In this document: positions 21,225 to 31,860 of the stretch, one piece after another
Numbering within the stretch: position 1 is the first letter of the stretch
Layout: each line of letters begins with the position of its first letter
Assembly (NCBI GenBank): GCA_030374805.1
Contig: JARGSG010000224.1
Span: 124,001-188,000 of the forward strand
From: Gracilaria gracilis
Taxonomy: Eukaryota; Rhodophyta; Florideophyceae; Gracilariales; Gracilariaceae
DNA length: 64,000 nt
Direction: 5' to 3'
Program-made: the position numbers and the translations under genes
Notes under the pieces: model-generated
The model's input: the letters and a program-made list of their open reading frames with translations, nothing else
What the model was told of the DNA's origin: nothing
Database searches by the model: none

Positions 21225-22268
21225 CTAAGATGTTGCCGCGGCCGAATCGGCGCGCGCGTCAGAAGAGGCGGCGCTTTGCGAGCGCTCAGCTTGGCTGTCA
21301 GCCTGCGCCGGCGTCGCGCCCGCCATGTGTTCAAGCAGCGATATGGCTCCGTTGAAATGCGTGTCCGAGTCGAACTGAGCAAAGATGTAGCTAGCATTGT
21401 CCACCGTCAGCAGTCGCAGCATACTCTTTGCTCCCTTTTGAATCTTGGCCACGTCCGCCAGCGCCACCGTGATGCCAAACGGCTTGGCCGAGAACATCCC
21501 ATGCTCGTCCAACACATACATGGCAATATGCGTCGTGGTCACAAACATGGTGCCGCGCAACGGGAACACCTTCTCCGGCGTCGCATTATTCAAGTGGCAG
21601 CGATACTTTTGAACAAGCGCGCATCGAAAGTGATCCACCACCTGCTCACGCTCGTCCAGCTGCGGAAAGTGTGCGTGAAACTGCTCGAGCACGCGCCTGG
21701 ACTGGCGCTCTCCGTGCGCGCGCGCGGCCGCCGTGGCGGGCGGCGCGGGCGCCAGCATGTCGTCCAGGAAGCTGTTGAGCGTGCCCCAGCCCTTCTCCAG
21801 CTCGTGCGCCGCCTTTCCGAACGTGTGCTGCGCCGCCTCGGACGCGTGCTGCAGCTCGGCCGACGCGGCGTGCGCCAGGTTGGCCGCCGTCGCCTTGAGA
21901 TCGGGCGTGCGCACGGCGCGCGGCGCCGCCGCGTCGTGAGGCGGCGGCGAGCTGGGCTCCACGCCGTCCGGCGCCGCGAACAGCGAGCCCAGATGCAGCC
22001 GATCCAGCCGCCAGCTGCCGAACGGCGAGCTTGCTTCCGCGCCATCGCCCGCGCCGCCGCCCGGCTGCGGCTGTGACGGCTGCGGCTGCGACGGCTGTGA
22101 CGGCTGCGACGGCTGTGACGGCTGCGACGGCTGCTGAGCGTCAGGCTGGGCGGCGGCGGCGGGCGGCGCGGCAGCAACAGGCGGCGAGGACGGCGCGGCG
22201 TCGTCGTCGGCGTCGACGCCAGCAACAACCGGCGCGACACGCGCGTTGGCAGACGGGGGGTCGGACAT
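21225..22268 (-). CDS. GRAM-domain protein
   Basis: 347 residues. The first 130 are disordered, Ala/Pro-rich, with a tandem SQP repeat (about 45-68). Residues 120-185 are helical (LKATAANLAHAASAELQHAS). A GRAM domain lies at about 197-316: FHAHFPQLDEREQVVDHFRC, HLNNATPEKVFPLRGTMFVT, IAMYVLDEHGMF and KIQKGAKSMLRLLTVDN. GRAM domains bind phosphoinositides or other membrane lipids, as in myotubularins and plant GEM-like proteins; the FxxxF-Y core is closest to the plant/GRAMD style. No StART-like or membrane segment follows. I chose ATG 22268 because the upstream codons are a Leu repeat from (CAG)n in the leader. Confidence 0.8.
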   Translation of the reverse strand: MSDPPSANARVAPVVAGVDADDDAAPSSPPVAAAPPAAAAQPDAQQPSQPSQPSQPSQPSQPQPSQPQPGGGAGDGAEASSPFGSWRLDRLHLGSLFAAPDGVEPSSPPPHDAAAPRAVRTPDLKATAANLAHAASAELQHASEAAQHTFGKAAHELEKGWGTLNSFLDDMLAPAPPATAAARAHGERQSRRVLEQFHAHFPQLDEREQVVDHFRCALVQKYRCHLNNATPEKVFPLRGTMFVTTTHIAMYVLDEHGMFSAKPFGITVALADVAKIQKGAKSMLRLLTVDNASYIFAQFDSDTHFNGAISLLEHMAGATPAQADSQAERSQSAASSDARADSAAATS

Positions 22269-23048
22269 GCTTGACGACAACAACAACAGCAGCAGCAGCA
22301 GCACGCAGCAACAAGAGCAGCGGGCGCACGCACGGACGCGCGCGCGTCTTCACGCCGCGCAGCCGCGGCACACCGCGCCAACGCCAACCAAAAAGCGCGC
22401 GCGGCCGCGCCAAAGCGCACGAAAAAAAACGGCAAAAGTTTTTGCTCCATTTGGAACGCGCGTCGCGCACGCCTTGCGCGCACGCACGCGCGCGCGCGCC
22501 GGCGCTGCGCCGGCGCTGCGCCAGTGCAAGGCGCGCGCAACGACGACATGTCAATCTACGGCGCGCCTGCGCCTAAACTTCTACCTCGTCCGCTCCATGC
22601 GCCTTCCTCTCCCTCTGCTCTCCGGAACCGCCCCCCCTGTCTCCCCCTCTCCCTCCCCGCCTCATCCGCCACTTCCCTTCCCCCCCAGCTCCGCCGCGCC
22701 AGCGTTCCGCTCTCCCCTCAAACAGCCACATTCCCCGCCCCAACCCCCCCTACCATCATCATCCCTTGATCCTCGTTCCACCGCTCCGCGTCCGTCCTCT
22801 GCATAGTCCATCCCCACCTCCATCCAGTTGTTGTGTAGTCATAGTTGTGCAACGCTTCGCGCGTCGCCCAGTTGATTCGATGTGTTGTTTCGTTGTTGTT
22901 GGTTTCGTAGTGGTAGTAATAGTGTAGTCATCAAACAGTTATTCCACCGTAAAAAAAAAAAGCAAACCGACCCCCCCCCCCCCCCCACCTTCCCCAACCC
23001 CCCTCCTCCATCACCCAAAAATATAACAGTGCGCCGTCGTGCGCCGCT
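22269..23048. promoter_or_regulatory. GRAM gene 5' region and hydrolase gene 3' flank
   Basis: GC-rich and GCGCGC-dense near the GRAM ATG, then pyrimidine-rich (22600-22750), with a run of about 17 Cs at 22971-22986. A (CAG)n block lies just before the ATG (about 22284-22306). ORFs through it are low-complexity translations with no domain. Confidence 0.45.
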
Positions 23049-24788
23049 TCATCCTGTGCCTCCGGACACAATGCTCTGCAAAAACGCCGCTACCGTGTTG
23101 TTAAACCGTAGCGCCTCCTCAATGTACAGCAGGTGGCTTCCTTCCTCGAACGGGATCAGCCGCGCATGCTGCATCGACTCTGCCTCCATCACCATGCCCT
23201 CCCATTCACTGATCTTGCTCTTCTTGCCGCCAATCACCAGCGCTGGGCAAGACACCGCCGCCAACACCGCGCGCCAGTCCGCAAACGTCAAGTTACACAT
23301 CAGCTTACTCACAAACCAAACGTCGCTCTTGAGGCTCTCGTCCACGCACATGCTGAGCGCCATCTGTGACGGCTCGCGCGTAAAGCCCAGCCGCACGCAC
23401 TGCTCGTGGAACGCCCGCGGGTTGCCCTTCAACTGCGCCAGCCGGAACGCCAGCGACACCTCCGAGAACGCAAACTTGGAGCCAAACACCCACGAGCCAT
23501 CTGCAGAGTGCTGCGGGTACGGTGATTGATCAACAAACATCGCCGCCGAGATCTGAGACGGCCCGTACAGCTCCACAAATGCCCAGATCACGGCGCAGCC
23601 CAGTGCGCAGCCCAGCAACGCTACCTTCTCAAAGTGGAAGTGTACAATCACGTCGCGCAGATCAGCTGCCAATCTGTGCACATGGTATCCGCTGCGCGGC
23701 TTATCCGAGTCGCCGTGGCCACGGTGATCATAGCGGATGACGCGAAAACGCGAGCCCAGGTCACGAAAGTTGGGCTCAAAGTACTTGCACGACGCGGCTA
23801 GCGCGTGGATGAGGATGAGCGGATGGCCGCTGCCACACTCCTCGTAGTACAGGCGGATGTTGTCGTTGGTTCGGATGTGGCCGTGGCGCGGCACGTCGTG
23901 ACGCAGCTCGTGTGTCATGAGCGACGGCGTGGTGGTGGCCATAGGATCAAAGTAGCGCGCGGCGGCGGCTGCGGCCACCGCCTCTTGCGGATGCGGAGGG
24001 GTGGAGGCGGCAGCAGCGGCGGCGGCTACGATGGCGTCCTGCGCCGCGGCCGGTTGCATGGGCGGATGCAAGGTGGGCGCGGAGCGGCGGCGTTTACCGA
24101 TACGGTCGGTGAAGGAGGAGGCGGCGGCGACGGCGGCGGCGGCGGCTCCGCGCGACTTTTTACCGATGGACAGAATTGAGCGGCGCATCTTAAGATCCTT
24201 GGAGATGGCGAGCGCCTCGGCGCGCGCGGCGTCGGGCGCCTCGTTGCAATTGGACAGATGGGCGCTCATCATGCGGCGCTCGCCGCGTGTGTTACTGTCG
24301 CGATTGACCTTGCGACAATACACGCAGTGGGCGAAGAACTTGTTGGTCTTCTGCATCTTTTCGCCCTTGATAAAGTGCTGCCACAGCTTGGAGGTGGAGG
24401 TGGAGGTGGTGGACACCAAGGGGGGGTGGCCGCCGACGGCGTGATGCACGCGACGCGAGTCGAGATGGGCGGGCGGCTGTGGGGGTTGGGGCGGGGGCGG
24501 GGCGTGCGAAAGGCCCTGCAACATGAGCGAGGGGTAGCGGGCGGTGGGGTCGGGGCGCGGCTGCGCGGGCGGCTGCTGCGGCTGGGGAGGGGGATGGGGC
24601 AAGGGCGGGGGGGCGAAGGGGGGTGGGACATGCGGCGAGGGGGAGGGGGCGGCGGGCGCGGCGGCTGCGGGGGGGTGCGGAGGGGGGGGCGCGGACGCCG
24701 ATGGCGCGTGGTGGGAGAGCGAGTCGTGATGCGACGGCGCGTCGGTGGAGGCGGCGGATTCGGTGACGGCCGCGTCGGACGGGTCCAT
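23049..24788 (-). CDS. BED-type zinc finger fused to an alpha/beta-hydrolase (pseudoenzyme-like)
   Basis: 579 residues in one exon. 1-130: Pro/Ala-rich and disordered. 133-181: a BED-type finger, SKLWQHFI...AHCVYC...HLSNC, with ligands C155, C158, H177 and C181. 200-300: basic then Ala-rich linker (RIGKRRRSAP looks like a nuclear signal). 305-579: alpha/beta-hydrolase fold with LILIHALAAS, RYDHRGHGDSDKP and GSHLLYIEE (H552 candidate). The nucleophile elbow reads GCALG, so the expected Ser is Ala395. BED fingers bind DNA and are often taken from hAT transposases. I infer a DNA- or chromatin-bound, non-hydrolytic ligand sensor, by analogy with dead hydrolase receptors. No stop or frameshift interrupts the join. 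Confidence 0.75.
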   Translation of the reverse strand: MDPSDAAVTESAASTDAPSHHDSLSHHAPSASAPPPPHPPAAAAPAAPSPSPHVPPPFAPPPLPHPPPQPQQPPAQPRPDPTARYPSLMLQGLSHAPPPPQPPQPPAHLDSRRVHHAVGGHPPLVSTTSTSTSKLWQHFIKGEKMQKTNKFFAHCVYCRKVNRDSNTRGERRMMSAHLSNCNEAPDAARAEALAISKDLKMRRSILSIGKKSRGAAAAAVAAASSFTDRIGKRRRSAPTLHPPMQPAAAQDAIVAAAAAAASTPPHPQEAVAAAAAARYFDPMATTTPSLMTHELRHDVPRHGHIRTNDNIRLYYEECGSGHPLILIHALAASCKYFEPNFRDLGSRFRVIRYDHRGHGDSDKPRSGYHVHRLAADLRDVIVHFHFEKVALLGCALGCAVIWAFVELYGPSQISAAMFVDQSPYPQHSADGSWVFGSKFAFSEVSLAFRLAQLKGNPRAFHEQCVRLGFTREPSQMALSMCVDESLKSDVWFVSKLMCNLTFADWRAVLAAVSCPALVIGGKKSKISEWEGMVMEAESMQHARLIPFEEGSHLLYIEEALRFNNTVAAFLQSIVSGGTG

Positions 24789-25617
24789 GGAAGACGCGCG
24801 CGCGGTGGCGGCATGCGCGGGGGCGGGTGTGTGGGGGCGCGGATGGGGGTGGGGGCGGGCGGGAGCGGGCGACGCGGCGCGGCGGGGGAGGGGGAGGGGG
24901 GGGGAGGGAGGGAAGGGGAAGGGGGAGGGGGGAGGGGGAGGGCCGGAGCGCTGCGGCGGGTCTTACGCTTGACGCTGCGGCGCGGCGAGGGGTGTGGTGG
25001 GTGGGGGAGGGGGGGGGGGGGACGGGGCGGTGGGCGGCGCGCGCTCGCATACGGCGGCGTGTGTGCGCGCGCGCGCGCAAACGCGAAACGCGCACAAACG
25101 CGTCGCACGCGCGCATTGTGCGTTGCAGCGGGCGGCTGGGCGTTGCGTCGCGCGCAGGCGGCGCACGCGCACGCGCGCGGGCAGCGGCACACGCGGCGGC
25201 GCGCGCGCACGCGCGCGCTTGGCGCGCCGCTCAACCGCCGTTACGGCGGCACGCGCCTTTTCTGTTTTTTTTAGCGCGCGTCGACTTACTTGGCGCGCGC
25301 TCATTGCGCGCCGCCGCGCACACTGGCGCACCGCGCGTTTCGCCGCGCACACTTCGTTCACTGGCGCACAACAACAAACCGCCACTGTAATGCGCGCGTG
25401 CGCGTCGCGCGTGCGCCACGTTGGCCGATCGTTTGCCGTTCGCCCCCCCCCTCCGTCTTCGTTTGGCGCGCGCCCCCCTTTCCACCAGTCGCGCCGCCGC
25501 CCGCCGCCGCTCTTCCAACTGCCGCGCCTCGTTTGTCCTCCGTGCCCCCCCCCCCCCCCCTCCCAACACTGTCTCCTTCCCCCGCCGTCACCGCTGCTGC
25601 CGCCGGCCGCCGCCGCC
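24789..25617. promoter_or_regulatory. Divergent promoter region, BED/hydrolase and beta-galactosidase
   Basis: About 830 bp of extremely GC-rich DNA between two ATGs. The first half is G-rich on the plus strand (runs at 24880-24945 and 25005-25022), the middle is saturated with GCGCGC, and the end is C-rich (25547-25562). The ORF track of this part is all Arg/Pro/Ala readings in every frame, so no gene is called. Confidence 0.5.
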
Positions 25618-27961
25618 ATGGCGCCCCCCTCCCCGCCGGCGGTCGCCTTCGATCGGCGCTCGCTGCTGCTGCGCGGCCGCCCGCTGCTGCTCCTCTCCGG
25701 CTCGGTGCACTACGTGCGCGTGCACCGCCGCAACTGGAACGCCGTCTTTCGCTCCTTCCGCCGCGCCGGCCTCAACACGCTCGAAACCTGTACGTGCTGC
25801 TGCCCAACCATTCACGTCGCCCACGCGCCCCCACCCCCCCCTGTGCCGCTGACCTGTGTGCCGCGTCGAGTCGAGTCATGCGCGCGTAGACGTGTTCTGG
25901 GCGCACCATCAAACACACCCCTCTCGCTACCACTTTGAGCCGTCGCAAGACCTGTTCGCCTATATTGCTGCCGCCGCCCGCGCCGGGCTCTACGTCATCC
26001 TGCGTCTTGGCCCGTATGTGTGCGCCGAGGTTTCGTATGGCGGCTTCCCGTTCCACTTGCGCAACTTGCCCCATGTGCGCTTCCGTACACTCAACGCCAC
26101 CTTCATGTACCACGTCGAGCGCTGGGTGCGACACGTTGCGCACCAGCTGCACCACCGCCGCCTGCTGGCCTCTGCCGGTGGACCCGTCATTCTTGTGCAG
26201 CTAGAGAACGAGTACCAAATGCTGTCGGACGCCCACTCGCCCATGGGCGCTGCCTACCTGCAGTGGATGGCCGATCTGCAGCACCAGCTCAATTTTGGCG
26301 TGCCTGCCATCATGTGCTACGGCGCCGCTCACGGCGTCGTGGAAACTATCAATGCTTTCTATGCCCATCGCCACATCGACGAGCATCGCCGCCGCCACCC
26401 GCAACAGCCCCCCGTGTGGACCGAGTGTTGGACTGGTTGGTATGACGTGTGGGGTGCTCCGCACCATCGTCGCCCGCTGCACGACCTCTTGTATGCCGTC
26501 GCCCGCTTCTTTGCCGCCGGAGGCGCCGGTGTCAACTATTACATGTGGATGGGCGGCACCAACTTTGGTAGGACGCCCATGTACCTGCAGGCTACATCCT
26601 ATGACTACGATGCGCCCATTGATGAGTTTGGCTTTCATACCACCAAATCTCGTCACCTTGCACTGTTACATGCCGTCCTCAAGCAAGCTTTTGAGGCGCA
26701 CTTTATGAAACAGCGACAAACAGATCCGCCGCTCGTCGACGCTGTCGTGCAGTGGGGCGACGTGCTGTTTGTGTGTAACGATACGGAGCATGTGAACACC
26801 CAAGTCACCCTACCGTGCGGCGCGAGCTACACGCACCCGCTGCCCGCCCGTAGCGTGCATATTGTGCACGCGCACTCGCTGCAGCTCCTTTTTGACACGT
26901 CTGCGACACGTCCCGAGCTCGTCGTCGAGAAAAAGTACGTGCACGTGCAAGCTGCCGCGTCGCGGTGGAAACGAGTTTCTGAACCGCTTCCCTCATGGCA
27001 CTCGCTTGGCAACACTGACAGTCGCCATGTGGTCTCGAGTGACGTGCCGCACGAGCAGTTGGCTCTTACAGACGATCAGTCCGACTACGCCTTTTACGTA
27101 GCACGTTTCGAGCGCGCCGCCGAGCCGCCTGCATCGTCACAGTCCATCACACTTTGTTTCGAGGCCGCTGACTTTGTGCGCGTGTTTATTGATGGTCGAC
27201 CGCTTGCCACATCACAGCTGCCCCTATGGGAGGATCGCTGGCGCAACCAATGGGCTCAATACCCGGATGGCGAAAGAGGCACTGCGCATCAGCTTACTGT
27301 GCCTGACATCTATCACCAAACTTTTGAGCTCTGTGTCATGTGCAATGCGCTTGGCCTTGTCAAAGGCGACTGGCAGCTCAACAACCAGAACATGGCGTTT
27401 GAGAGCAAGGGATTGTTGTCGGACGTGCAAGTGCGCGGCTGGCAGAGGTGCTCACAGTGGCGATGTGTTGGCAGATTGGTCGGCGAGGCTACCGACTACG
27501 TGAACCGGCTGCATCCTACAAACTCCAAGTCCACGCCCCTGCCGGAACAACAACAACAACAACAAGGAAAAGTCCCTGGCGACGAGTTACCAGTGTGGGC
27601 AGCTTGTGAGTTGAACGTCAGCAAGCCTTCAAATAGCTGGGTGCTAGACCTCGCAGGGTTTGGAAAGGGTGTGTTGTGGGTGAACGGTCACCTCCTTGGG
27701 CGCTTTTGGGACATTAAGGGTACCAGAGGCATTCATGGTTTCTTGACTGGTTCTCCCATTGTTCAAGATGAACCAGGTACTTATACGCAACGTTACTATC
27801 ACATTCCCAACTGGGTGCTCCCAGAATCGGCTACAGAACAGCTTGTGCTTCGGATAACCATGTTCCTGGAAGCGGGCTTGCAAGAAATGCCACCCCTCAA
27901 GCTTATGGAGGTCAAGGTGTATCCTGATGAAGCCTCTATACAAGAAGAAAGCGTGGTCTGA
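25618..27961 (+). CDS. Plant-type beta-galactosidase (GH35), one intron
   Basis: Two exons, 25618-25789 and 25890-27961, give 747 residues. The join restores LNTLETYVFWAHHQ, the family's conserved NTxETYVFW. Acid/base E165 is in LVQLENEY and the nucleophile E236 is in PVWTECWTGW. YYMWMGGTNFGRT matches the plant GGTNFGRT signature. Later beta domains (VLDLAGFGKGVLWVNGHLLG, then WVLP) complete the GH35 layout. The enzyme removes terminal beta-galactose from polysaccharides or glycans. No signal peptide is visible at the N-terminus (MAPPSPPAVAFDRRS), which is odd for a family usually sent to the wall. A (CAA)n run gives a Gln tract near 27548. The stop codon lies within a 17-bp hairpin arm. Confidence 0.9.
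25790..25889 (+). other. Intron of the beta-galactosidase gene (100 bp)
   Basis: Starts GTACGTGCTG and ends GCGCGTAG. Splicing splits a Tyr codon (T/AC) and restores the conserved ETYVFW. One of only two introns I can support in host genes here. Confidence 0.88.
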
Positions 27962-28001
27962 ATAGGGGTTGGAGCCAACCCAAGCCCTATTCAGACCACG
28001 C
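27951..28001. repeat. 17-bp perfect hairpin over the beta-galactosidase stop codon
   Basis: The arm at 27951-27967 (GCGTGGTCTGAATAGGG) is the exact reverse complement of 27985-28001. A smaller GGTTGG/CCAACC stem sits in the loop. The stop codon TGA is inside the first arm. It may act in 3' end formation or RNA stability; function is inferred. Confidence 0.85.
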
Positions 28002-28861
28002 TTGCTGCAAAAGACGGTTCTCACGCTTTGAAGAGTAACCACGCGAGGGCAGCATTTCGTTGCATCAACTTGTCACGCGCCATCAAAAACTCCAAACTAT
28101 ATATCTATCGGAGGTACTTGTTCCTCCTGCATCCCCTAACGTGAGCGTGTGGGTTCTGATGGCTAGCATCAATTCCGAACTTCACGCGCTCTTTGGTAGA
28201 TTCGTGGCAGCTTAGATGCAACGCCGATGAATTTCGCACCCTTGAAAACTTGTGCAGAGACTCTCTCCTTTACCAATAGACACTCATTGCGACGCTGTGT
28301 TTGCACGCCCCCCTTTTTGGGCACAATCTGACGACATATTGGCAACAACCCTGCATCCGAGATGATGCAGGGTTGTTGCCAATGTCATCAGATTTCTCTC
28401 TTTTCAGTCCCGCATGATTGGAATTCTTGAGTGCTCAAGGCCCAAATGAAATGACAATGGCGTGACCGAGGATGAGTGGAACTCGCGCTTGAAAACACGA
28501 CAATGTCCACTTTCACTCTGTTTCTTGGGGCCTTCCTGTACCTACTTCTGGTCATTTCTGCTCCATTTTGGCAGTTACGGATAAGGACAATCTCGGGCTG
28601 ACTAACATTATCATCATCACCATCGTCTTCATCATGCTTTTCGGGAAGGAGTCGACGTTCAGCGTCCAAGAGCGTTGAAGCCTGCGGCTGCAATTACAAA
28701 ATCTCCCTTGAGATTCAAATCCATTTGGAAGCAAAATTATCGTTTGTCTGTGTGGCAACTTTATGATGCTCCCACAGCAGGACAAGAGGATTTGACCCCA
28801 ATCGTGAGCAGCAACAGTGGCACCGCCGTTCATAGGTACTCGTTCGAGGGCAACTCTTCCA
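28002..28861. other. Intergenic between beta-galactosidase and the lipase gene
   Basis: About 860 bp. It holds a long hairpin at 28327-28392 (separate entry). No ORF has a domain. The last 190 bp are open in the lipase frame but lack an ATG, so they are likely leader. Confidence 0.45.
28327..28392. repeat. Long hairpin, 20-bp perfect stem
   Basis: Arms 28338-28357 and 28364-28383 are exact reverse complements (20 bp) around a 6-nt loop. Pairing extends outwards over about 9 more positions (TCTGAYGAC) with one mismatch and a 2-nt bulge. It resembles a small foldback element or a short hairpin RNA precursor. Confidence 0.85.
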
Positions 28862-31389
28862 ATGAGCAACGAAGTTGTCACAGATGTTACCTGCTTCCTC
28901 CCACCGCCGCTGCTAAAATCCCCTCGCCCGGTGAAGAAGCCGAAACCCCATGTCCTCACCAGCAAAACGATCGTAAATCCACAATGCGTTTCACACCCGA
29001 AACCCCAGAATCCGTTGCGGACTTTAATATCTATCATAAACCCTTTCAGAGCGCCCACTGCTTCTCCTCCGCCAGAAGATTCCGATGGTCTGCATGCCCG
29101 CCTGCGCGCCCGCGCTGAGGATGATGGAGTGAAGGCTCGCCTGGCCGCGCGACGCGAGCGGGTAACAACGCCGGCCCTTCCGCCGCCGAAGCGCCGTCGT
29201 CCTCCGGAATCGGAAACGCAAAGCGCGCCTCTTTCTCGACCCCGAACCTACGGCATTCCAGAAGGAAGAGTGTACGAATTTGTTTGTGAGGCGATGCGAC
29301 GGCGCGAAGAAGTGGGTGATGGGGACGTAGTTGCTCTCCTTCCCTATGACCTGCAGAGAAAGGTCTTTGACGAGATCATATCTAACAGGCAAGTCAGAGT
29401 TGAAACATATAGAAAAAATGGGGTCGAAGAAGATGAAGAGACAGACCGTGGATGGGTAAGTGCCGTGTGGGGCTTTGCAGGTAATGCTGTCAGATTTGTG
29501 ACGTTCCGGGACTCATGGAAAGAGAAAGGCGCAAACGACGAGTCGGTCTCAGCGGCAGCATATGCTGCTGCTGTCGAGCGCGACAGTCGCATGGCTGTTA
29601 ACGCAGATGTAGGAACCTCCGCAGCTTCCGCGTATGCAGCTGCCGCGGCGATAGCGACATCTGCATTTGCATCAAGTCCGAGCCAAGCAGAATTGGCTGG
29701 ACTTAAGGCTGCTATTGCTGCGGCACGTGCTGTCAATAACGAAGAGGAAGCGAACGTGTTTCTCGATACGGTTGGAGTCCGCCCAGTGGTAGCGGCTGCA
29801 AGCGTTTTATCCGGCAGTGAGAAGGCTACGGCGTTAACTGCCCTCGCGAACCTCGCTATCATTGTGCCGAAATCACGTACTGTTATGCTCAGTGCTGGTG
29901 GAAATATAGTTCAGACCTTGTCAGATGTCGTTCATCAGTCCGGTGGTTTTGGGGCTCAGGCTGTACGGGGCCTCTGGCATACAGAAGCAGTGGTGAGTGG
30001 AACTCATTTGCTTGGGTCTTTAGCTTTGGCAAGGGGTGTAGGCCAGGAGGTAAGAAAGATGATGGCATGCGACAAAGAGCTCATCAGAGGTTTAACTCGT
30101 TTGGCCGGCGGGTTGAAAAACGGAGAGCCCGAGGGCGCAGCGCGGGCGGCGCGACGAGCCCTTGGTGCGATTGGTGTCAACAAGTGGAGACCAAGAATGC
30201 CCGGTCAGAGAGGCTTGCGTATTTTGTGCATCGATGGTGGTGGTACGCGGGCAATCATGGCCTTTGAAACGGTAAGTGTTCTCTTGATGACATACTTGCG
30301 CAGGCCTCTGATCACCTCCTGAGTCCTAAAATGCGCTTCTCCAATGTCGTCCATGTAAGTTCGCTAACACCTCGTACATTTCATGTATCATGCGCTTTGC
30401 AGCTAAAGCAGCTTAAGAGAATAACAGGTTGCGAGATTCACGAAATGTTCGACATCATTGGCGGTACGAGCACTGGGGCAATTGTCGCAGCGTCTATCGG
30501 TATAGTTCATAAGACAGTCGAGGAGGTCGAAGTATTGTACAGAGACATGATTGGAAAGATATTCGCAAAGCATCCGGTGAACGGTCCAAAGATGTTGCTG
30601 ACTCGTGCATACTACGATACAAGCGTGCTAGAATCAACTCTGAAACAGGAGTGTGGGAAAGGAATCTTCATCGATTCTTTAGCAGAAGAAAACATGAATC
30701 GAGTCTTTGTCGTAAGTTCAGTTATGTCAAGAAATCCGAAGGAGTTGCACATATTTCGTAATTACACCTATCCAATCGGACACGAGAGTCGATACGATGG
30801 AACTACTGAAGCGCAGCTATGGGAAGGTCTTAGAGCTTCATCTGCGGCACCAACATTCTTTTCAGAAATCCGAGTCAACGGGGAGCTCCATGCAGATGGA
30901 GCAATCGTTGCAAACAACCCCACCGCAGTTGCACTACATGAAACGAAGTGCATGTATCCTGGTGTACCAATCGAGCTTGTGGTTTCGCTAGGGAACGGAC
31001 TGAGTCCCGCAGCCGTTCAGGAAGAAAACAAAGCGGGCAAGAAGAATGTTGGTTGGGGTGATGTTGTTGGCTCTATCGTAGCATCAGCGACGGCGACTGA
31101 AGTTGTGCACCACGCCATGCAGGACCTCTTCCCGGAGGACAAATACTTTCGTTTTAATCCTACGACTGAGAATACCCAAATCGATGAGACCCATCCTGAA
31201 ACGTTAGCGGCGTTTGTGAAAGAAGCAAATGAATATATAGCCAGCAACCGCAAAGACTTCGAGAAAGTTGCACGCATATTGAGACCAAAGACTCCTCGCT
31301 CACTGTGGAGACGCTTCCGTGATGCACTCAGCAAAGAGCTGCAAGAGTTACAAAGCGGAAGTGATGATGACTTGTACCTCCCTAACTAG
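28862..31389 (+). CDS. Patatin-like phospholipase (iPLA2-gamma/PNPLA8-like), one intron
   Basis: Exons 28862-30271 and 30403-31389, about 798 residues. The spliced join reads CIDGGGTRAIMAFET-LKQLKRITG, the patatin oxyanion loop. S493 in GGTSTGAI and D635 in ADGAIVANNP form the dyad; FDIIGGTSTGA and SAAPTFFSE are typical of iPLA2-gamma. The first 450 residues have a disordered basic start and an Ala-rich, ARM-like helical region (TALTALANLAI, NIVQTLSDVV), as in the plant and animal relatives. It hydrolyses acyl ester bonds of phospholipids; the Lys/Arg-rich start could target mitochondria or plastid. The frame is open upstream to 28817, but only with a GTG; the first ATG is 28862. Confidence 0.85.
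30272..30402 (+). other. Intron of the patatin-like phospholipase gene (131 bp)
   Basis: GTAAGTGTTC at the start, TGCGCTTTGCAG at the end, phase 0. Without it the first exon frame would stop at 30322, before the GTSTG motif. Confidence 0.9.
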
Positions 31390-31860
31390 GACGTCTGACT
31401 GCCACGGACTGACCACGGTGTACTTCACCAATACCCTCGTTAAACACATCGAAAATAAGGGTGTACTCCCAGTACAGGCCAAGAGCTCACGATTTTGTTT
31501 CAGCTTCTTACATGTGGAATCGTTCATGCCCGCAACCACTCTGCGATCTCACAGTTGTTTTTTTTTTGTATCACAATGTGGCCCAGCATATTCTTCGGAG
31601 CTCAAGGCAATCTTGACTGTCGTGTTTACGCATTGCTATCTCAAATGTAGCACCCTAGCTTAGGGTTTTCAGGGCTTTACATAGCTTTCATGTTGGGGAA
31701 GAGGCCCCTGATCGCAAAGCAAAGTCATAGTACCGAGCGAGTGAATCTTTTGTGCTCTTATAGTTATAGTGGTACTGAAGTGGTATCATTAGTGCGATTC
31801 TAACTAGATGGAGAAGGGTATCAGTTCACATTTGTGGCGTTCTGAAGGGGAATACTGAAG
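31390..31860. other. Convergent 3' intergenic region
   Basis: Between the lipase gene and the FLZ-like gene, both ending here. No ORF of note; a T10 run at about 31558. Likely the two 3' UTRs. Confidence 0.45.

Noticed and set aside
24258-25274. Long Gly/Arg-rich ORFs on both strands
   Set aside because: GC-rich sequence lacks stop codons in all frames; these are shadows of the BED/hydrolase gene and its promoter.
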